A stretch of DNA of 64,000 nt from Desulfosalsimonas propionicica (GCF_013761005.1 NZ_JACDUS010000006.1:62001-126000); one strand, 5' to 3'. Counted from the stretch's first letter, positions 42,802-51,670 are shown. Numbers and translations are program-made. Notes: generated from the letters alone by a model not told the origin.

Positions 42802-43830
42802 ATGCCCATTCCAGGAAACCTGCTGACAACCGCCATGGCGGTGATGCCCCACACGGATGCGGACAGGGCCCTGGAGGCGGCTCTTTCCCTGGACATCCCC
42901 TTCTGGCCCCAGCTTCCCCGGCTCAATTACTACGAGGACATGTATGTCCAGGCAGCCGAGCACTTCCCGGGCATTGTACTGGATGTCAAAAACCGTAAAC
43001 TGTCTTTTTCAAGCGAAAAATTTGCAGAAGAACTCGGCGATGTCATGGACCGGTTTGATGACCCGGAAGTCTTTGATGTCAGCCCGGATTATTCCGTGGT
43101 GTATCACAAGTTCCTGGAGATGGATTTATCAGACCGCCCGGCTATCCGCGGCCAGCTGGAGGGGCCGGTGAGTTTCGGTTTTAACGTGGCTGATGAAAAC
43201 GACCGGCCCATATTGTTTGACGACTCGGTGCGCCCGTTTATGTTCGAATTCATGGCCCGGCGGGTCAATGTGCAGTTAAACCGGCTCAAGGGAAAAAACC
43301 CAAACGCCTTCATGTATGTAGACGAACCCGGCCTGCAGTTTTTGTTTTCGGCCTTGTCCGGCTACGGCGATGTCCAGGCCAAACAGGACATGGAGATGTT
43401 TTTCTCCCTTATTGACCGGCCCCGGGGGGTTCACTTGTGCGGCAACCCGGACTGGGATTTTCTGCTCAACCTCGATATTGATATCCTGTCCCTGGATGTC
43501 TATACCAACGGCGAGGTGTTTTCCTCGTATGCCAAATCCGTCAAGCGCTTCCTGGACCGGGGCGGGGTGCTCTGCTGGGGCCTTGTGCCCACCAATGTGG
43601 AGCCTTTTGAAAAGGAATCAGTGGACAGCCTGGAAAGCATGCTCGAAAACCTCTGGCAAAGCCTTTATGCCAGGGGTATTGACCGGGACCAATTGCTGGC
43701 CCAGAGCCTGCTTTCCCCGGCCACCTGCTGCCTGATCAATCCCGATATCGAAAAAACCGTGGAAAAGGGCTTTGCCGCAGTAAAGCACTTGTCTGAAAAA
43801 CTGAGGGGCAAATACGGGCTCACGGGTTGA
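42802..43830 (+). CDS. MetE-like / uroporphyrinogen-decarboxylase-fold zinc methyltransferase
   Basis: This 342-residue TIM-barrel protein resembles the short archaeal or bacterial MetE-core and MtaA/CmuA group (UROD/MetE superfamily). A zinc-type His-x-Cys is seen in RGVHLCGNPDW (about 208-218) and a further Cys pair in SPATCCLINPD (about 309-319), matching the zinc ligands of cobalamin-independent or corrinoid-coupled methyltransferases. No N-terminal MetE half is present. It begins 4 bp after the PCP_red/sulfite-reductase-like gene and is clearly cotranscribed with it. It may transfer a methyl group between a thiol and a methylcorrinoid or folate. The substrate is unknown. Confidence 0.78.
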   Translation: MPIPGNLLTTAMAVMPHTDADRALEAALSLDIPFWPQLPRLNYYEDMYVQAAEHFPGIVLDVKNRKLSFSSEKFAEELGDVMDRFDDPEVFDVSPDYSVVYHKFLEMDLSDRPAIRGQLEGPVSFGFNVADENDRPILFDDSVRPFMFEFMARRVNVQLNRLKGKNPNAFMYVDEPGLQFLFSALSGYGDVQAKQDMEMFFSLIDRPRGVHLCGNPDWDFLLNLDIDILSLDVYTNGEVFSSYAKSVKRFLDRGGVLCWGLVPTNVEPFEKESVDSLESMLENLWQSLYARGIDRDQLLAQSLLSPATCCLINPDIEKTVEKGFAAVKHLSEKLRGKYGLTG

Positions 43831-43907
43831 CTTGCCGGCACAAGCGTGCCATTTCTTTAAGATACGACAGGGTAGTGCTTCAAGAAGGGCCACTCAAGGA
43901 GGATGAT

Positions 43908-44684
43908 TTGCAGATAGACCTTAATTGCGATCTTGGCGAAGGATTCGGGATATACACTGCGGGTTTCGACGGCGAGGTAATGCCTCATATCACTTCGGCC
44001 AACGTGGCCTGCGGCTGGCACGCAGGTGATCCGGTGGTCATGCAGGCCACGGTGGAGATGGCCTTGAATTTCAACATTATGGTTGGCGCTCATCCGGGAT
44101 ATCCGGATCTGATGGGCTTTGGCAGGCGTGAAATGAACTGCAGCCCAAAAGAGCTGGAGAGCTATATCCTGTATCAGGTAGGCGCCCTGCAGGCGTTCTG
44201 CCGCAGCCGGAACCTGAAAATGCAGCACGTAAAACCCCACGGAGCCCTGTACCATGCGGTCCTGGCAGACCCCGAACTGGGCGGGGCTCTTGCCCGTGCG
44301 GTGCAAAAGGCTGATCCCGAACTCATTCTGCTCACGCTTTCCGGCCCTAAAGGAAACGTGATGGCCGAAATTTGCGGGGACCTGGGTCTGCGGGTGGCCA
44401 GAGAAGCTTTTCCTGACAGGGCCTACAACCCCGACGGCACCCTGGTGTCGAGAAACCTGCCCGGAGCCGTACTCGAAGATCCGCAAGAAGTCGCTGTAAG
44501 GGCGCTTTCCATGGCCAGGGACAAAATAGCACTGACGCCTGAAGGTGAAAGTGTCCGCATAGAAGCCCATACCCTTTGCGTACATGGCGACAGTCCCGCC
44601 GCGGTGGCATCCGCGCGCGCGATCCGTCGTATACTGGAGGAAAACAATATTCGCCTGGTTTCTTTGCAGCAATTGCTGAACTGA
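43908..44684 (+). CDS. pxpA: 5-oxoprolinase subunit A (LamB/YcsF family)
   Basis: This 258-residue protein starts with the family motif IDLNCDLGEGFG and has ACGWHAGDPVVM (about 45), GAHPGYPDL and HVKPHGALYH (about 110). These are conserved in PxpA, which with PxpBC hydrolyses 5-oxoproline (pyroglutamate) to glutamate with ATP. Start is TTG at 43908, with AAGGAGG 5-6 bp upstream; an earlier in-frame TTG at 43827 would add 27 unrelated residues. It lies 78 bp after the MetE-like gene, and pxpB starts 21 bp downstream. Confidence 0.94.
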   Translation: MQIDLNCDLGEGFGIYTAGFDGEVMPHITSANVACGWHAGDPVVMQATVEMALNFNIMVGAHPGYPDLMGFGRREMNCSPKELESYILYQVGALQAFCRSRNLKMQHVKPHGALYHAVLADPELGGALARAVQKADPELILLTLSGPKGNVMAEICGDLGLRVAREAFPDRAYNPDGTLVSRNLPGAVLEDPQEVAVRALSMARDKIALTPEGESVRIEAHTLCVHGDSPAAVASARAIRRILEENNIRLVSLQQLLN

Positions 44685-44705
44685 TGTCTCAAGGAACTTT
44701 TTTCT

Positions 44706-45422
44706 ATGTCTTTGAAAATCAACAATCCGCGGATCAGCCATTGTGCGGACTGGGGGCTTCTGGTGGAATTCGGCGAGCGTATCAATCCGGAGTTAAACGC
44801 CTGGACCAGACTGGTGGCCGACCGCCTGCGGCAATGTCTCACAGACGGCATCCTCGAGGTGGTTACGGCTTATTCGTCTTTTCTGGTGATCTACGATCCG
44901 GCACTGCTGGATACCGAAGCGCTCAGAAAGACCGTTTTTGCCTGCTGCAGTGAAAAAAAAGAAGACAAAGCCTTTCAGTTGTCCTCCACGGCGGAAATAC
45001 CGGTTTGCTACGAGGCGCAATACGCACCTGACATTGAAGATGTGGCCCGGTTCAACAACCTGACTGTGGAGGAGGTCATCGATATCCATTCCGGCACCGA
45101 GTATCTTATCTACATGCTTGGATTTGCTCCGGGATTTCCCTATCTCGGGGGGCTGGACCAGCGCCTCCACACGCCCAGGCTCGACACCCCGCGCAAACTT
45201 TTGCCGGCCGGAGCAGTCGGCATAGCCGGCTCCCAGACGGGAATCTATCCCCTGGCCAGCCCCGGGGGATGGCGTATCATCGGCAGAACGCCTTTGCAGC
45301 TGTTTGATGCCGGTAAAAACCCGCCTGTACCTTACTACGCACCGGGAGACAAGCTGAAATTCAAAAGAATAAGCTGCCGGGAATTTCAACAAATGGCCGG
45401 GGAACAAAATCATGGCAAATGA
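44706..45422 (+). CDS. pxpB: 5-oxoprolinase subunit B (KipI-like)
   Basis: This 238-residue protein is of the allophanate-hydrolase subunit 1/KipI family (CT_C_D). Motifs: IPVCYEAQYAPD (about 98), LGFAPGFPYLGGLD (about 139), SPGGWRIIGRTPLQLFD (about 196). PxpB and PxpC form the ATP-using part of bacterial 5-oxoprolinase. The stop codon overlaps the pxpC start by 11 bp, so the subunits are made together. The start at 44706 has a modest ribosome-binding site (AAGGAAC). Confidence 0.94.
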   Translation: MSLKINNPRISHCADWGLLVEFGERINPELNAWTRLVADRLRQCLTDGILEVVTAYSSFLVIYDPALLDTEALRKTVFACCSEKKEDKAFQLSSTAEIPVCYEAQYAPDIEDVARFNNLTVEEVIDIHSGTEYLIYMLGFAPGFPYLGGLDQRLHTPRLDTPRKLLPAGAVGIAGSQTGIYPLASPGGWRIIGRTPLQLFDAGKNPPVPYYAPGDKLKFKRISCREFQQMAGEQNHGK

Positions 45423-46368
45423 TACCTTTTTGGTCATAGATCCCGGGGCTTTCACCACGATACAGGATTTGGGGCGTTTCGGCTACCAGACGCTGGGCGT
45501 TCCCATTTCAGGCGCCATGGATACCTACTCCGCAAGGGCGGCAAACATGCTTGCCGGTAACAGGCCGACATCTGCGGTTCTGGAGATGACAATACAGGGC
45601 TGCACCCTGGCTGTAATGCGCAATGCCCGGGTGGCATTGACCGGCGCCAGGGCCGAAATCAGGCACAACAGCATCCAAAGACCTTCCTGGAGCGCCTTTG
45701 AAGTGGAACCGGGCGATCTTTTGCGTATCAGCCAGGTCAGCCTTGGCTGCCGCATCTACATGGCTGTTGGCGGTGGATTTGAAGTCCCGCTGATCATGGG
45801 AAGCCGATCGACCTGCACCCAGGCCGCACTCGGCGGGCTCAAAGGCCGGGCCCTGCAAAAGGGCGATTTTCTGCCTGCGGGACATGCGGAAAAATTTCCC
45901 GGACAAAACGCAGTCCGCGGGGAATTCATCCCGGAAATGGGGCAGGACACCAAATTGCACTGTGTGCCCGGCCCCCAGGAACATATGTTCCAAGACAAGG
46001 GTCGGGACCTTTTCACTTATCCGTTCACTGTGTCCCAGAGAGCTGACAGGCGTGGCATACGCCTGGAAGGCCCGCAAATTCAGCACTCGCACCAGTCGCC
46101 CGGCGCAATCGTGTCCGAGCCGATTTTGCCGGGTAATATCCAGGTTCCGGCAGACGGACAGCCCATCATTCTTCTGCGGGAGCAGACAACAGGCGGGTAT
46201 CCCAAGATCGCAACCGTGGTTTCAACGGATTTATCCAAACTGGGCCAGGTCATACCGGGCGACAGCATAACTTTTGTCTCGGTTACGGCTCAACACGCCA
46301 GGGACATGAATCTGGAAGAACAGGAGAGGTTTAAATCACTGCAAAACATGCTTTGGCAGGAAACATGA
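45412..46368 (+). CDS. pxpC: 5-oxoprolinase subunit C (KipA-like)
   Basis: This 318-residue protein belongs to the allophanate-hydrolase subunit 2/KipA family (CT_A_B). It has the N-terminal signature DPGAFTTIQDLGRFGYQ, then VPISGAMD, and a C-terminal PIILLREQTTGGYPKIATV. It completes the PxpABC complex. The gene overlaps pxpB by 11 bp and is followed after 144 bp by a TRAP transporter, so 5-oxoproline or a related lactam or amino-acid derivative is the likely transported substrate. I see no terminator in the gap. Confidence 0.94.
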   Translation: MANDTFLVIDPGAFTTIQDLGRFGYQTLGVPISGAMDTYSARAANMLAGNRPTSAVLEMTIQGCTLAVMRNARVALTGARAEIRHNSIQRPSWSAFEVEPGDLLRISQVSLGCRIYMAVGGGFEVPLIMGSRSTCTQAALGGLKGRALQKGDFLPAGHAEKFPGQNAVRGEFIPEMGQDTKLHCVPGPQEHMFQDKGRDLFTYPFTVSQRADRRGIRLEGPQIQHSHQSPGAIVSEPILPGNIQVPADGQPIILLREQTTGGYPKIATVVSTDLSKLGQVIPGDSITFVSVTAQHARDMNLEEQERFKSLQNMLWQET

Positions 46369-46512
46369 GACACATTTAAACCGCAGGCCATATCAGAACT
46401 TTACAAAAAAAACGATTTTGGCTAAATTCAGATTTATGTTAACAAAGATCTGATTATAATACGCTGTTTGGAGGTGTTCAACTCCATTAACCCGAACACG
46501 AAGGAGTGCGCC

Positions 46513-47490
46513 ATGTACAGGAAATTTTTTATATTAACGATTCTTCTCGGTTTCTTTTTGGCCCCGCAGGCAATCGCCCAAAACATGAAAATGAATCTCA
46601 ACGCAGTTTATCCCGCCTCCAATTTCCATACTCAGGGTGCAGCGCAATTCGGCGAACTGGTGGAACAATACACAGACGGCGAAATAAAGATTACTGTGCA
46701 TTCCGGCGGCAGTTTGGGATTTAAGGGAGAGGAACTGCTCAAGGCCGTCGGTGACGCATCGGTTCCCATGTCAGACATCCTGATGGGCGTGGTTTCGGGC
46801 AGCGAGGAGATATTCGGCCTGAGCACTTATCCGCGCATTGTAACTTCCTATGAAGAGGCAAGAGAGCTTTATGAAGCAGCCCTGCCCTATTACCAGGAAG
46901 CCTGCCGGAGATGGAACCAGAAACTTCTGTATGCGGCTCCCTGGCCGCCCAGCGGACTGTTCACAAAGGACCGGGTGGATTCCATAGAAGACATCGACGG
47001 ACTGAAAACCAGGACCTACGACAAAAACGGGGCCAAATTTCTCAGAAAGGCCGGCGGCAGCCCCCAGTCCATGCCCTGGGGCGAAGTCTACTCCGCTCTG
47101 AACACCGGTCTTATCGATTCTGTGCTCACTTCGGCAACTTCGGGCAAGGACGGCAAATTCTGGGAGGTTCTCGACCATTTCACAAAAATTAATTTCGCCT
47201 ATCCCTTAAACATGGTCACAATAAACCTGGACTACTGGAATTCCATGAGTGAAGATCAGCAGGAAGCAATGCTGCGGGCCGCCCGGGAAACAGAAAAGGC
47301 CCAATGGGAAGCCTCCAGGCAGAGCAACCGGGACTCCCTTAAAGCCATAGAGGAAAACGGCATCCGGATCACAGAGGTCAACGAGGATTTTGGTGAGCAG
47401 CTCGACAGGATATCCGAAGAAATCTTTAAGGAATTCAAGGCCGAGGCCGGCGAGGAAACCAAAAAAGCCTTGGAATCCATAGGAATGTAG
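46513..47490 (+). CDS. TRAP transporter substrate-binding protein DctP
   Basis: This 325-residue periplasmic binding protein has a signal peptide (about 1-22, MYRKFFILTILLGFFLAPQ) and the DctP fold. It includes the segment DIDGLKTRTYDKNGAKFLR, whose Arg (in KTRTY) is in the position of the carboxylate-binding Arg of the family, and WGEVYSALNTGLIDSVL. I chose ATG at 46513 with AAGGAG upstream; the frame extends upstream from a TTG at 46468 but without a signal-peptide pattern. It is the first gene of a complete DctPQM set. Given the preceding pxpABC genes, 5-oxoproline or a related acid is a good candidate ligand. Confidence 0.92.
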   Translation: MYRKFFILTILLGFFLAPQAIAQNMKMNLNAVYPASNFHTQGAAQFGELVEQYTDGEIKITVHSGGSLGFKGEELLKAVGDASVPMSDILMGVVSGSEEIFGLSTYPRIVTSYEEARELYEAALPYYQEACRRWNQKLLYAAPWPPSGLFTKDRVDSIEDIDGLKTRTYDKNGAKFLRKAGGSPQSMPWGEVYSALNTGLIDSVLTSATSGKDGKFWEVLDHFTKINFAYPLNMVTINLDYWNSMSEDQQEAMLRAARETEKAQWEASRQSNRDSLKAIEENGIRITEVNEDFGEQLDRISEEIFKEFKAEAGEETKKALESIGM

Positions 47491-47493
47491 ACA

Positions 47494-47973
47494 TTGTCCA
47501 GAATCAGCGCATTCATCGAAGGCCTCTGCAGGGCAGGGGCCTTTCTTTCTGCAATCTGCATGGCCGCCATCGTGATTCTGATTGTGCTGGAGATATTGCT
47601 GCGCACGTTTTTCGGCTTCTCCACCATGGTCAGCAGTGAGTTCAGCGGGTATCTGCTGGTGGGCATGGTGGCAATGAGCCTGGGCTATACGCTCCAGCAC
47701 GAGGCGCATATCCGCATAACCCTGATCTGGGGCGTTTTGCCGTTGAAATGGAAAAACAGGGTGGATATTGCGGTGGCGGCCGTTTCAGTGGCTGTAACCG
47801 GTTTTGCTCTTTACCATTCAGTTCTGCTGGTCCAACAGACATACAGCCGGGGCATGACGGCCGACTCCATTTCTGAAACCCCCCTATGGATACCGCAGAC
47901 CGCAATACCCGTCGGCCTGTTTTTGTTTCTGCTCCAACTGGTAAACTTCATCCTCCGGAGGGTCAGGCAATGA
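47494..47973 (+). CDS. TRAP transporter small membrane subunit DctQ
   Basis: This 159-residue protein has four hydrophobic helices typical of DctQ (Pfam PF04290). The start appears to be TTG at 47494, 3 bp after the dctP stop; the next Met (near residue 23) would remove the first helix. The TGA stop overlaps the ATG of dctM (ATGA), so translation of the two membrane subunits is coupled. DctQ scaffolds the large transport subunit. Confidence 0.88.
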   Translation: MSRISAFIEGLCRAGAFLSAICMAAIVILIVLEILLRTFFGFSTMVSSEFSGYLLVGMVAMSLGYTLQHEAHIRITLIWGVLPLKWKNRVDIAVAAVSVAVTGFALYHSVLLVQQTYSRGMTADSISETPLWIPQTAIPVGLFLFLLQLVNFILRRVRQ

Positions 47974-49298
47974 TCAGCAGCCCCCTGACACTGGCACTGG
48001 TGCTTTTGCTGGTAATGTTCGGCTTTCTTCTTTCCAGTAAATGGATAGGGTTTTCCCTGATCAGCACCGGTATCATCGGGCTTGTGCTGTATGACGCCAA
48101 TTTGCCGCCTGTTTTGTCCATCTGGGACAAAGCAGGCACACTGCTTGCCAACTCCATATGGAACAGCCTGAATTCCTGGGCGCTGAGCGCCCTGCCGCTT
48201 TTTATACTCATGGGAGAGATCCTGTACCGGACCGCCATCTCCACCAAATTGCTAAACGGCCTGGTGCCATGGCTGACCAGAGTTCCGGGAAAACTCTACC
48301 ATATCAATATTCTTGCTTGTTCCTTGTTTGCGGCCGTATCGGGTTCCAGCGCGGCCACCACTGCAACCGTGGGAAACATCACTTTAAGCGAACTCAAAGA
48401 GCGCGGCTATGACAAGAAACTGGCCCTGGGCTCCCTTGCAGGGGCCGGGACCATGGGGTTTCTGATCCCTCCCAGCCTTATCATGATTATTTACGGAGTC
48501 CTTTCAGACACCTCAATCGGCAAGCTTTTTATCGGCGGCATTATTCCCGGGCTGATGCTGGCTTTTTTCTATTCCGCCTACATCGCCCTGCAATGCCTGC
48601 TTCATCCGGAATATGTCCCCGTTAAACGGGACAATTACACCTGGGGCCAGAAGCTGAGGGCTTTAAAGGAAATTCTGCCGGTTTTTGCCCTTATATTCGT
48701 GGTGCTGGGCGGAATATACCTTGGCATGACAACTCCCACGGAGGCAGCCGCAATAGGCGTTGTCGGCTCCCTGGTTCTGGCATGGGGCTTTCGCAATCTG
48801 ACCCTGAAAAATCTCATGGAATCGTTCATGGCTGCAGTCCGGACCACTGCCATGATCTGCTTTATTATCGCCGGAGCGGCTTTTCTGTCCCAGATGGTCG
48901 GATTCGTTGGTATTGCCAATGCACTGAGCCGCTATATCGTAAGCCTGGAACTTTCGCCCTACGTGTTGATCCTGGTGGTTGGATTCATGTATATTCTGCT
49001 GGGCATGATACTCGACGGCATCTCCATTGTGGTCATGACCCTGCCCATTGTTCTTCCCATAGTTGTCAATGCGGGCTTTGACCCCCTGTGGTTCGGCATC
49101 TACCTGGTATTCATGGTGGAGCTGTCCCAGATTACGCCCCCGGTCGGGTTCAGCCTCTTTGTGATCAATCACATCTCCAGGGAAAACATGTACACCATAC
49201 TCAGGGCCACCTTTCCTTTTTTTCTGATCATGATCCTCATGGTGGTTTTGGTCACCATGTTTCCGCAAATCGTGTTCTTTCTCACAGACAAAGTATAA
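47970..49298 (+). CDS. TRAP transporter large permease DctM
   Basis: This 442-residue protein has about 12 membrane helices. Conserved features are AVSGSSAATTATVGNITL (about 115) and LGAGTMGFLIPPSLIMIIYG-type segments that form the sodium-coupled substrate site, and PVGFSLFVIN near the C-terminus. I chose ATG at 47970, in the ATGA overlap with dctQ, with GGAGGGTC upstream; the frame is open farther upstream inside dctQ. It uses a sodium gradient to import the ligand delivered by DctP. Confidence 0.94.
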   Translation: MISSPLTLALVLLLVMFGFLLSSKWIGFSLISTGIIGLVLYDANLPPVLSIWDKAGTLLANSIWNSLNSWALSALPLFILMGEILYRTAISTKLLNGLVPWLTRVPGKLYHINILACSLFAAVSGSSAATTATVGNITLSELKERGYDKKLALGSLAGAGTMGFLIPPSLIMIIYGVLSDTSIGKLFIGGIIPGLMLAFFYSAYIALQCLLHPEYVPVKRDNYTWGQKLRALKEILPVFALIFVVLGGIYLGMTTPTEAAAIGVVGSLVLAWGFRNLTLKNLMESFMAAVRTTAMICFIIAGAAFLSQMVGFVGIANALSRYIVSLELSPYVLILVVGFMYILLGMILDGISIVVMTLPIVLPIVVNAGFDPLWFGIYLVFMVELSQITPPVGFSLFVINHISRENMYTILRATFPFFLIMILMVVLVTMFPQIVFFLTDKV

Positions 49299-49350
49299 CC
49301 CAAACTGAGCGATTTCCAATTTTGACACATTCGTAAAAGGTCGGTTTTCA

Positions 49351-49477
49351 GATGGCGCTGTAAAAAGTTCAAGATCAAGGCTTGCGCGATTTTGAAGAAT
49401 GCAGCGTAGTTATCCGTACGTGAAATTCTGAGAAATCGCGCGTAACGCAGATATTGGACTTTTTACGGTGCCATCAA
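49351..49477 (-). repeat. Dispersed palindromic element, copy 7 (reverse orientation)
   Basis: This compact 127-bp copy reads GATGGCGCTGTAAAAAGTTC at the left and CTTTTTACGGTGCCATCAA at the right, with the core palindrome CGCGATTTTGAAG ... GAGAAATCGCG at about 49384-49440. It lies in the 207-bp gap between dctM and the MFS gene, about 30 bp from the MFS start. Confidence 0.85.
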
Positions 49478-49505
49478 TTTTGCCGCATCTACTGTGAAAT
49501 AAACC

Positions 49506-50765
49506 ATGCCTGATGCCAAAATATTTTACGGCTGGTACATTGTCGGTGCTTGTTTTCTGCTCTGTTTTCTGTTTGCCGGGGCGGGGTTTTATTCCTTTAG
49601 CATTTTTATCGAGCCCATTGAAAAACAATTCGGCTGGAATAGGGCGGCCATATCCCTGACCATGTCCATTTATCTGGTCACCGGCGGCCTGATGGGCCCG
49701 GTCCACGGCCGGCTGATCGGCCGCTTCGGGCCCCGTCGGGTCATGCTGGTCTGCGCTGTGGGGGCCGGGGCATGCTTTGTTCTGGTGAGCCTGACCCGGT
49801 GGCTGTGGTATTTTTACCTGGTTTACGCCCTGCTGGCGGCAACCGTGTGCGGCATGGGCGTGGTGCCGGTCTCCAGTCTGCTTTCCAACTGGTTTGACCG
49901 CCGCCGGGGCACGGCCACCGGAATCGCCCTGGTGGGGATATCGGCCGGCGGCCTGCTGCTGGCGCCCATGGTGGGGCTGGTGACCGCAGTCTGGGGCTGG
50001 CAGACATCTTTTGTGATTATCGGGCTTATGGTATGGTGTATTGCCCTGCCAGTGGTTTTTTTCGTGATCCGGGACCGGCCCGATCAGTTGGGGCTTGTGC
50101 CTGAAGGAGGTGGCAGGTCGGTTTATGGTCAGGCCGAAGCCGGCGGGCAAACCGATTTTCAGGCCCTGGGCCGGCCGGCCGGAGAGGTCCTGCGCACCCG
50201 GGCCTTCTGGTGTATCTTTTTGTCCTTTTTTCTGGCCCCCATGGCCCAGATGGGGGTGCTCCAGCACCAGGTGCCCCTGATTATGGACACAGGCATGTCC
50301 CATGCCTATGCCTCTGTGGCCCTGGGGGTGACCGCCGGTGTGGGCGGGCTGGGCAAGCTAAGCTTTGGAAAAATGGCCGATATCTGGCCGTTTCAATACG
50401 TGATTCTGCTTTGCTTCGGGCTTCAGATCCTGTCTGTCCTGTTTCTGCTCACCACCCAAACCCCGGCCGGGGTCTGGGTCTATGCGGTCTGCTTCGGCTT
50501 CTCCATGGGGGGAGTGATCGTGCTGCTGCCCCTGGTGGTGGGACATTTCTGGGGTCTGCTCTCCTACGGGGTGCTGCTGGGGGTTCTCTGGGTGGCCAAT
50601 GCCTTCGGCGGGGCTACGGGCACTTTTGTTTCCGGTCTGGTATATGACTGGACGGGCTCTTATAACAATGCCCTGTACCTGTTTGCCGCCGCCTATCTGG
50701 TGGCCATTGCTGCTTTTTTTGCCGCAGGCCGGCCCGGGCGCGCTTCCGGGCCGGCTTCTTTTTGA
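49506..50765 (+). CDS. Major facilitator superfamily carrier (oxalate/formate-antiporter-like)
   Basis: This 419-residue protein has 12 membrane helices and MFS loop motifs (GRLIGRFGPRRVML after helix 2, SNWFDRRRGTATGIA after helix 4, which is frequent in the OFA and monocarboxylate branch). It begins FYGWYIVGACFLLC, as OFA proteins often do. The ligand is probably a small carboxylate; no nearby gene fixes it, though pxpABC-TRAP precedes it. The ribosome-binding site is weak and a repeat copy lies just upstream. The gene converges with the MddA-like gene, whose stop is 29 bp away. Confidence 0.85.
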   Translation: MPDAKIFYGWYIVGACFLLCFLFAGAGFYSFSIFIEPIEKQFGWNRAAISLTMSIYLVTGGLMGPVHGRLIGRFGPRRVMLVCAVGAGACFVLVSLTRWLWYFYLVYALLAATVCGMGVVPVSSLLSNWFDRRRGTATGIALVGISAGGLLLAPMVGLVTAVWGWQTSFVIIGLMVWCIALPVVFFVIRDRPDQLGLVPEGGGRSVYGQAEAGGQTDFQALGRPAGEVLRTRAFWCIFLSFFLAPMAQMGVLQHQVPLIMDTGMSHAYASVALGVTAGVGGLGKLSFGKMADIWPFQYVILLCFGLQILSVLFLLTTQTPAGVWVYAVCFGFSMGGVIVLLPLVVGHFWGLLSYGVLLGVLWVANAFGGATGTFVSGLVYDWTGSYNNALYLFAAAYLVAIAAFFAAGRPGRASGPASF

Positions 50766-50794
50766 TCACCAGATGATATCTGCCATGTCATGGA

Positions 50795-51538
50795 TTATTG
50801 GTATTTCCCCTTCCATATTTTCCACGGAATCAGCATGGGGACGGTTTTCTGGTATTCACGGTATGGCCGGCCGAGATCGCGTACCAGATCCTTTTCCTCC
50901 AGCCATGCCCCGATGACAATCCATCCGCTCCAGAGCACGTTGAAAATAAGCCTGTCTGCTGTGATATCCGGACAGGACCAGATCATCAGCAATGTAAAAA
51001 AATACAAGGGGTGCCGGACGAATTTGTAGGGGCCCCGGGTTGCCAGCCCATCTGTCTCTGGCTGGGGATTTCCGGCCCCCAGCAGAAGCCAATGGTTGCC
51101 AAAACCGTCAACTGAGCGCAGTGCGCGCCCACCCCATGCAAAACCGGCAACCGAGGCTGCAAAAACCATCCGGAATGCCAGGCGGCCCACACCTTCGGCT
51201 GAAAACAGCAAACAGGAACTTTTTTGCCATGCAGTCAGCACAATTAAAAGGGCTGCCGCTGATGACAGGGAAAACAAAATCCCATGGTAAGGTTCCTGAA
51301 TATATTTGCGGGCCCGGTCCTGAAACCATTTTCTGACCATTATGCTGTGCTGGAGGAAAAATGCAAGGCTAAGGCCGGCATTCAACAATAACGCCCAATA
51401 AAAACCCAGGCCGAGGTCCAGGACAGAAAAAGAGCCTGCATAAAGAAAGACCGCAAACCAGAGCAATGACCCGGCGCTCAGAACCGGAGATATCAGGGCC
51501 ACGGCTTTGGCAATGGTATGATTTTCAGATTTTGCCAT
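50795..51538 (-). CDS. MddA/NnrU-like membrane methyltransferase
   Basis: This 247-residue membrane protein has six or so helices and the SAM-binding C-terminal pattern of the isoprenylcysteine carboxyl methyltransferase superfamily: ATRGPYKFVRHPLYFFTLL (about 165) and WLEEKDLVRDLGRPYREY (about 215). The N-terminal part has FFLQHSIMVRKWFQ. This combination fits the MddA (methanethiol S-methyltransferase) / NnrU-like branch. I chose ATG at 51538; upstream codons open only with TTG. MddA makes dimethyl sulfide from methanethiol; NnrU-type proteins are linked to nitrogen-oxide metabolism. Which applies here is not decided. Confidence 0.72.
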   Translation of the reverse strand: MAKSENHTIAKAVALISPVLSAGSLLWFAVFLYAGSFSVLDLGLGFYWALLLNAGLSLAFFLQHSIMVRKWFQDRARKYIQEPYHGILFSLSSAAALLIVLTAWQKSSCLLFSAEGVGRLAFRMVFAASVAGFAWGGRALRSVDGFGNHWLLLGAGNPQPETDGLATRGPYKFVRHPLYFFTLLMIWSCPDITADRLIFNVLWSGWIVIGAWLEEKDLVRDLGRPYREYQKTVPMLIPWKIWKGKYQ

Positions 51539-51670
51539 GTTGGGAAAGATAACACAGAAAGTTTTTTCTGCGAACCGGCTTTCCCTGCAGTGGATTTGAA
51601 CTGCCCGGCCCTGCGCCAATCCGTGGCGGACAGTTCAAACCCATTTGCACTTCACCGGGACCGACAGGAA

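Noticed and set aside
43827-43907. Earlier start for pxpA at a TTG
   Set aside because: The added 27 residues are unlike the family, and a strong AAGGAGG site lies directly before the TTG at 43908.
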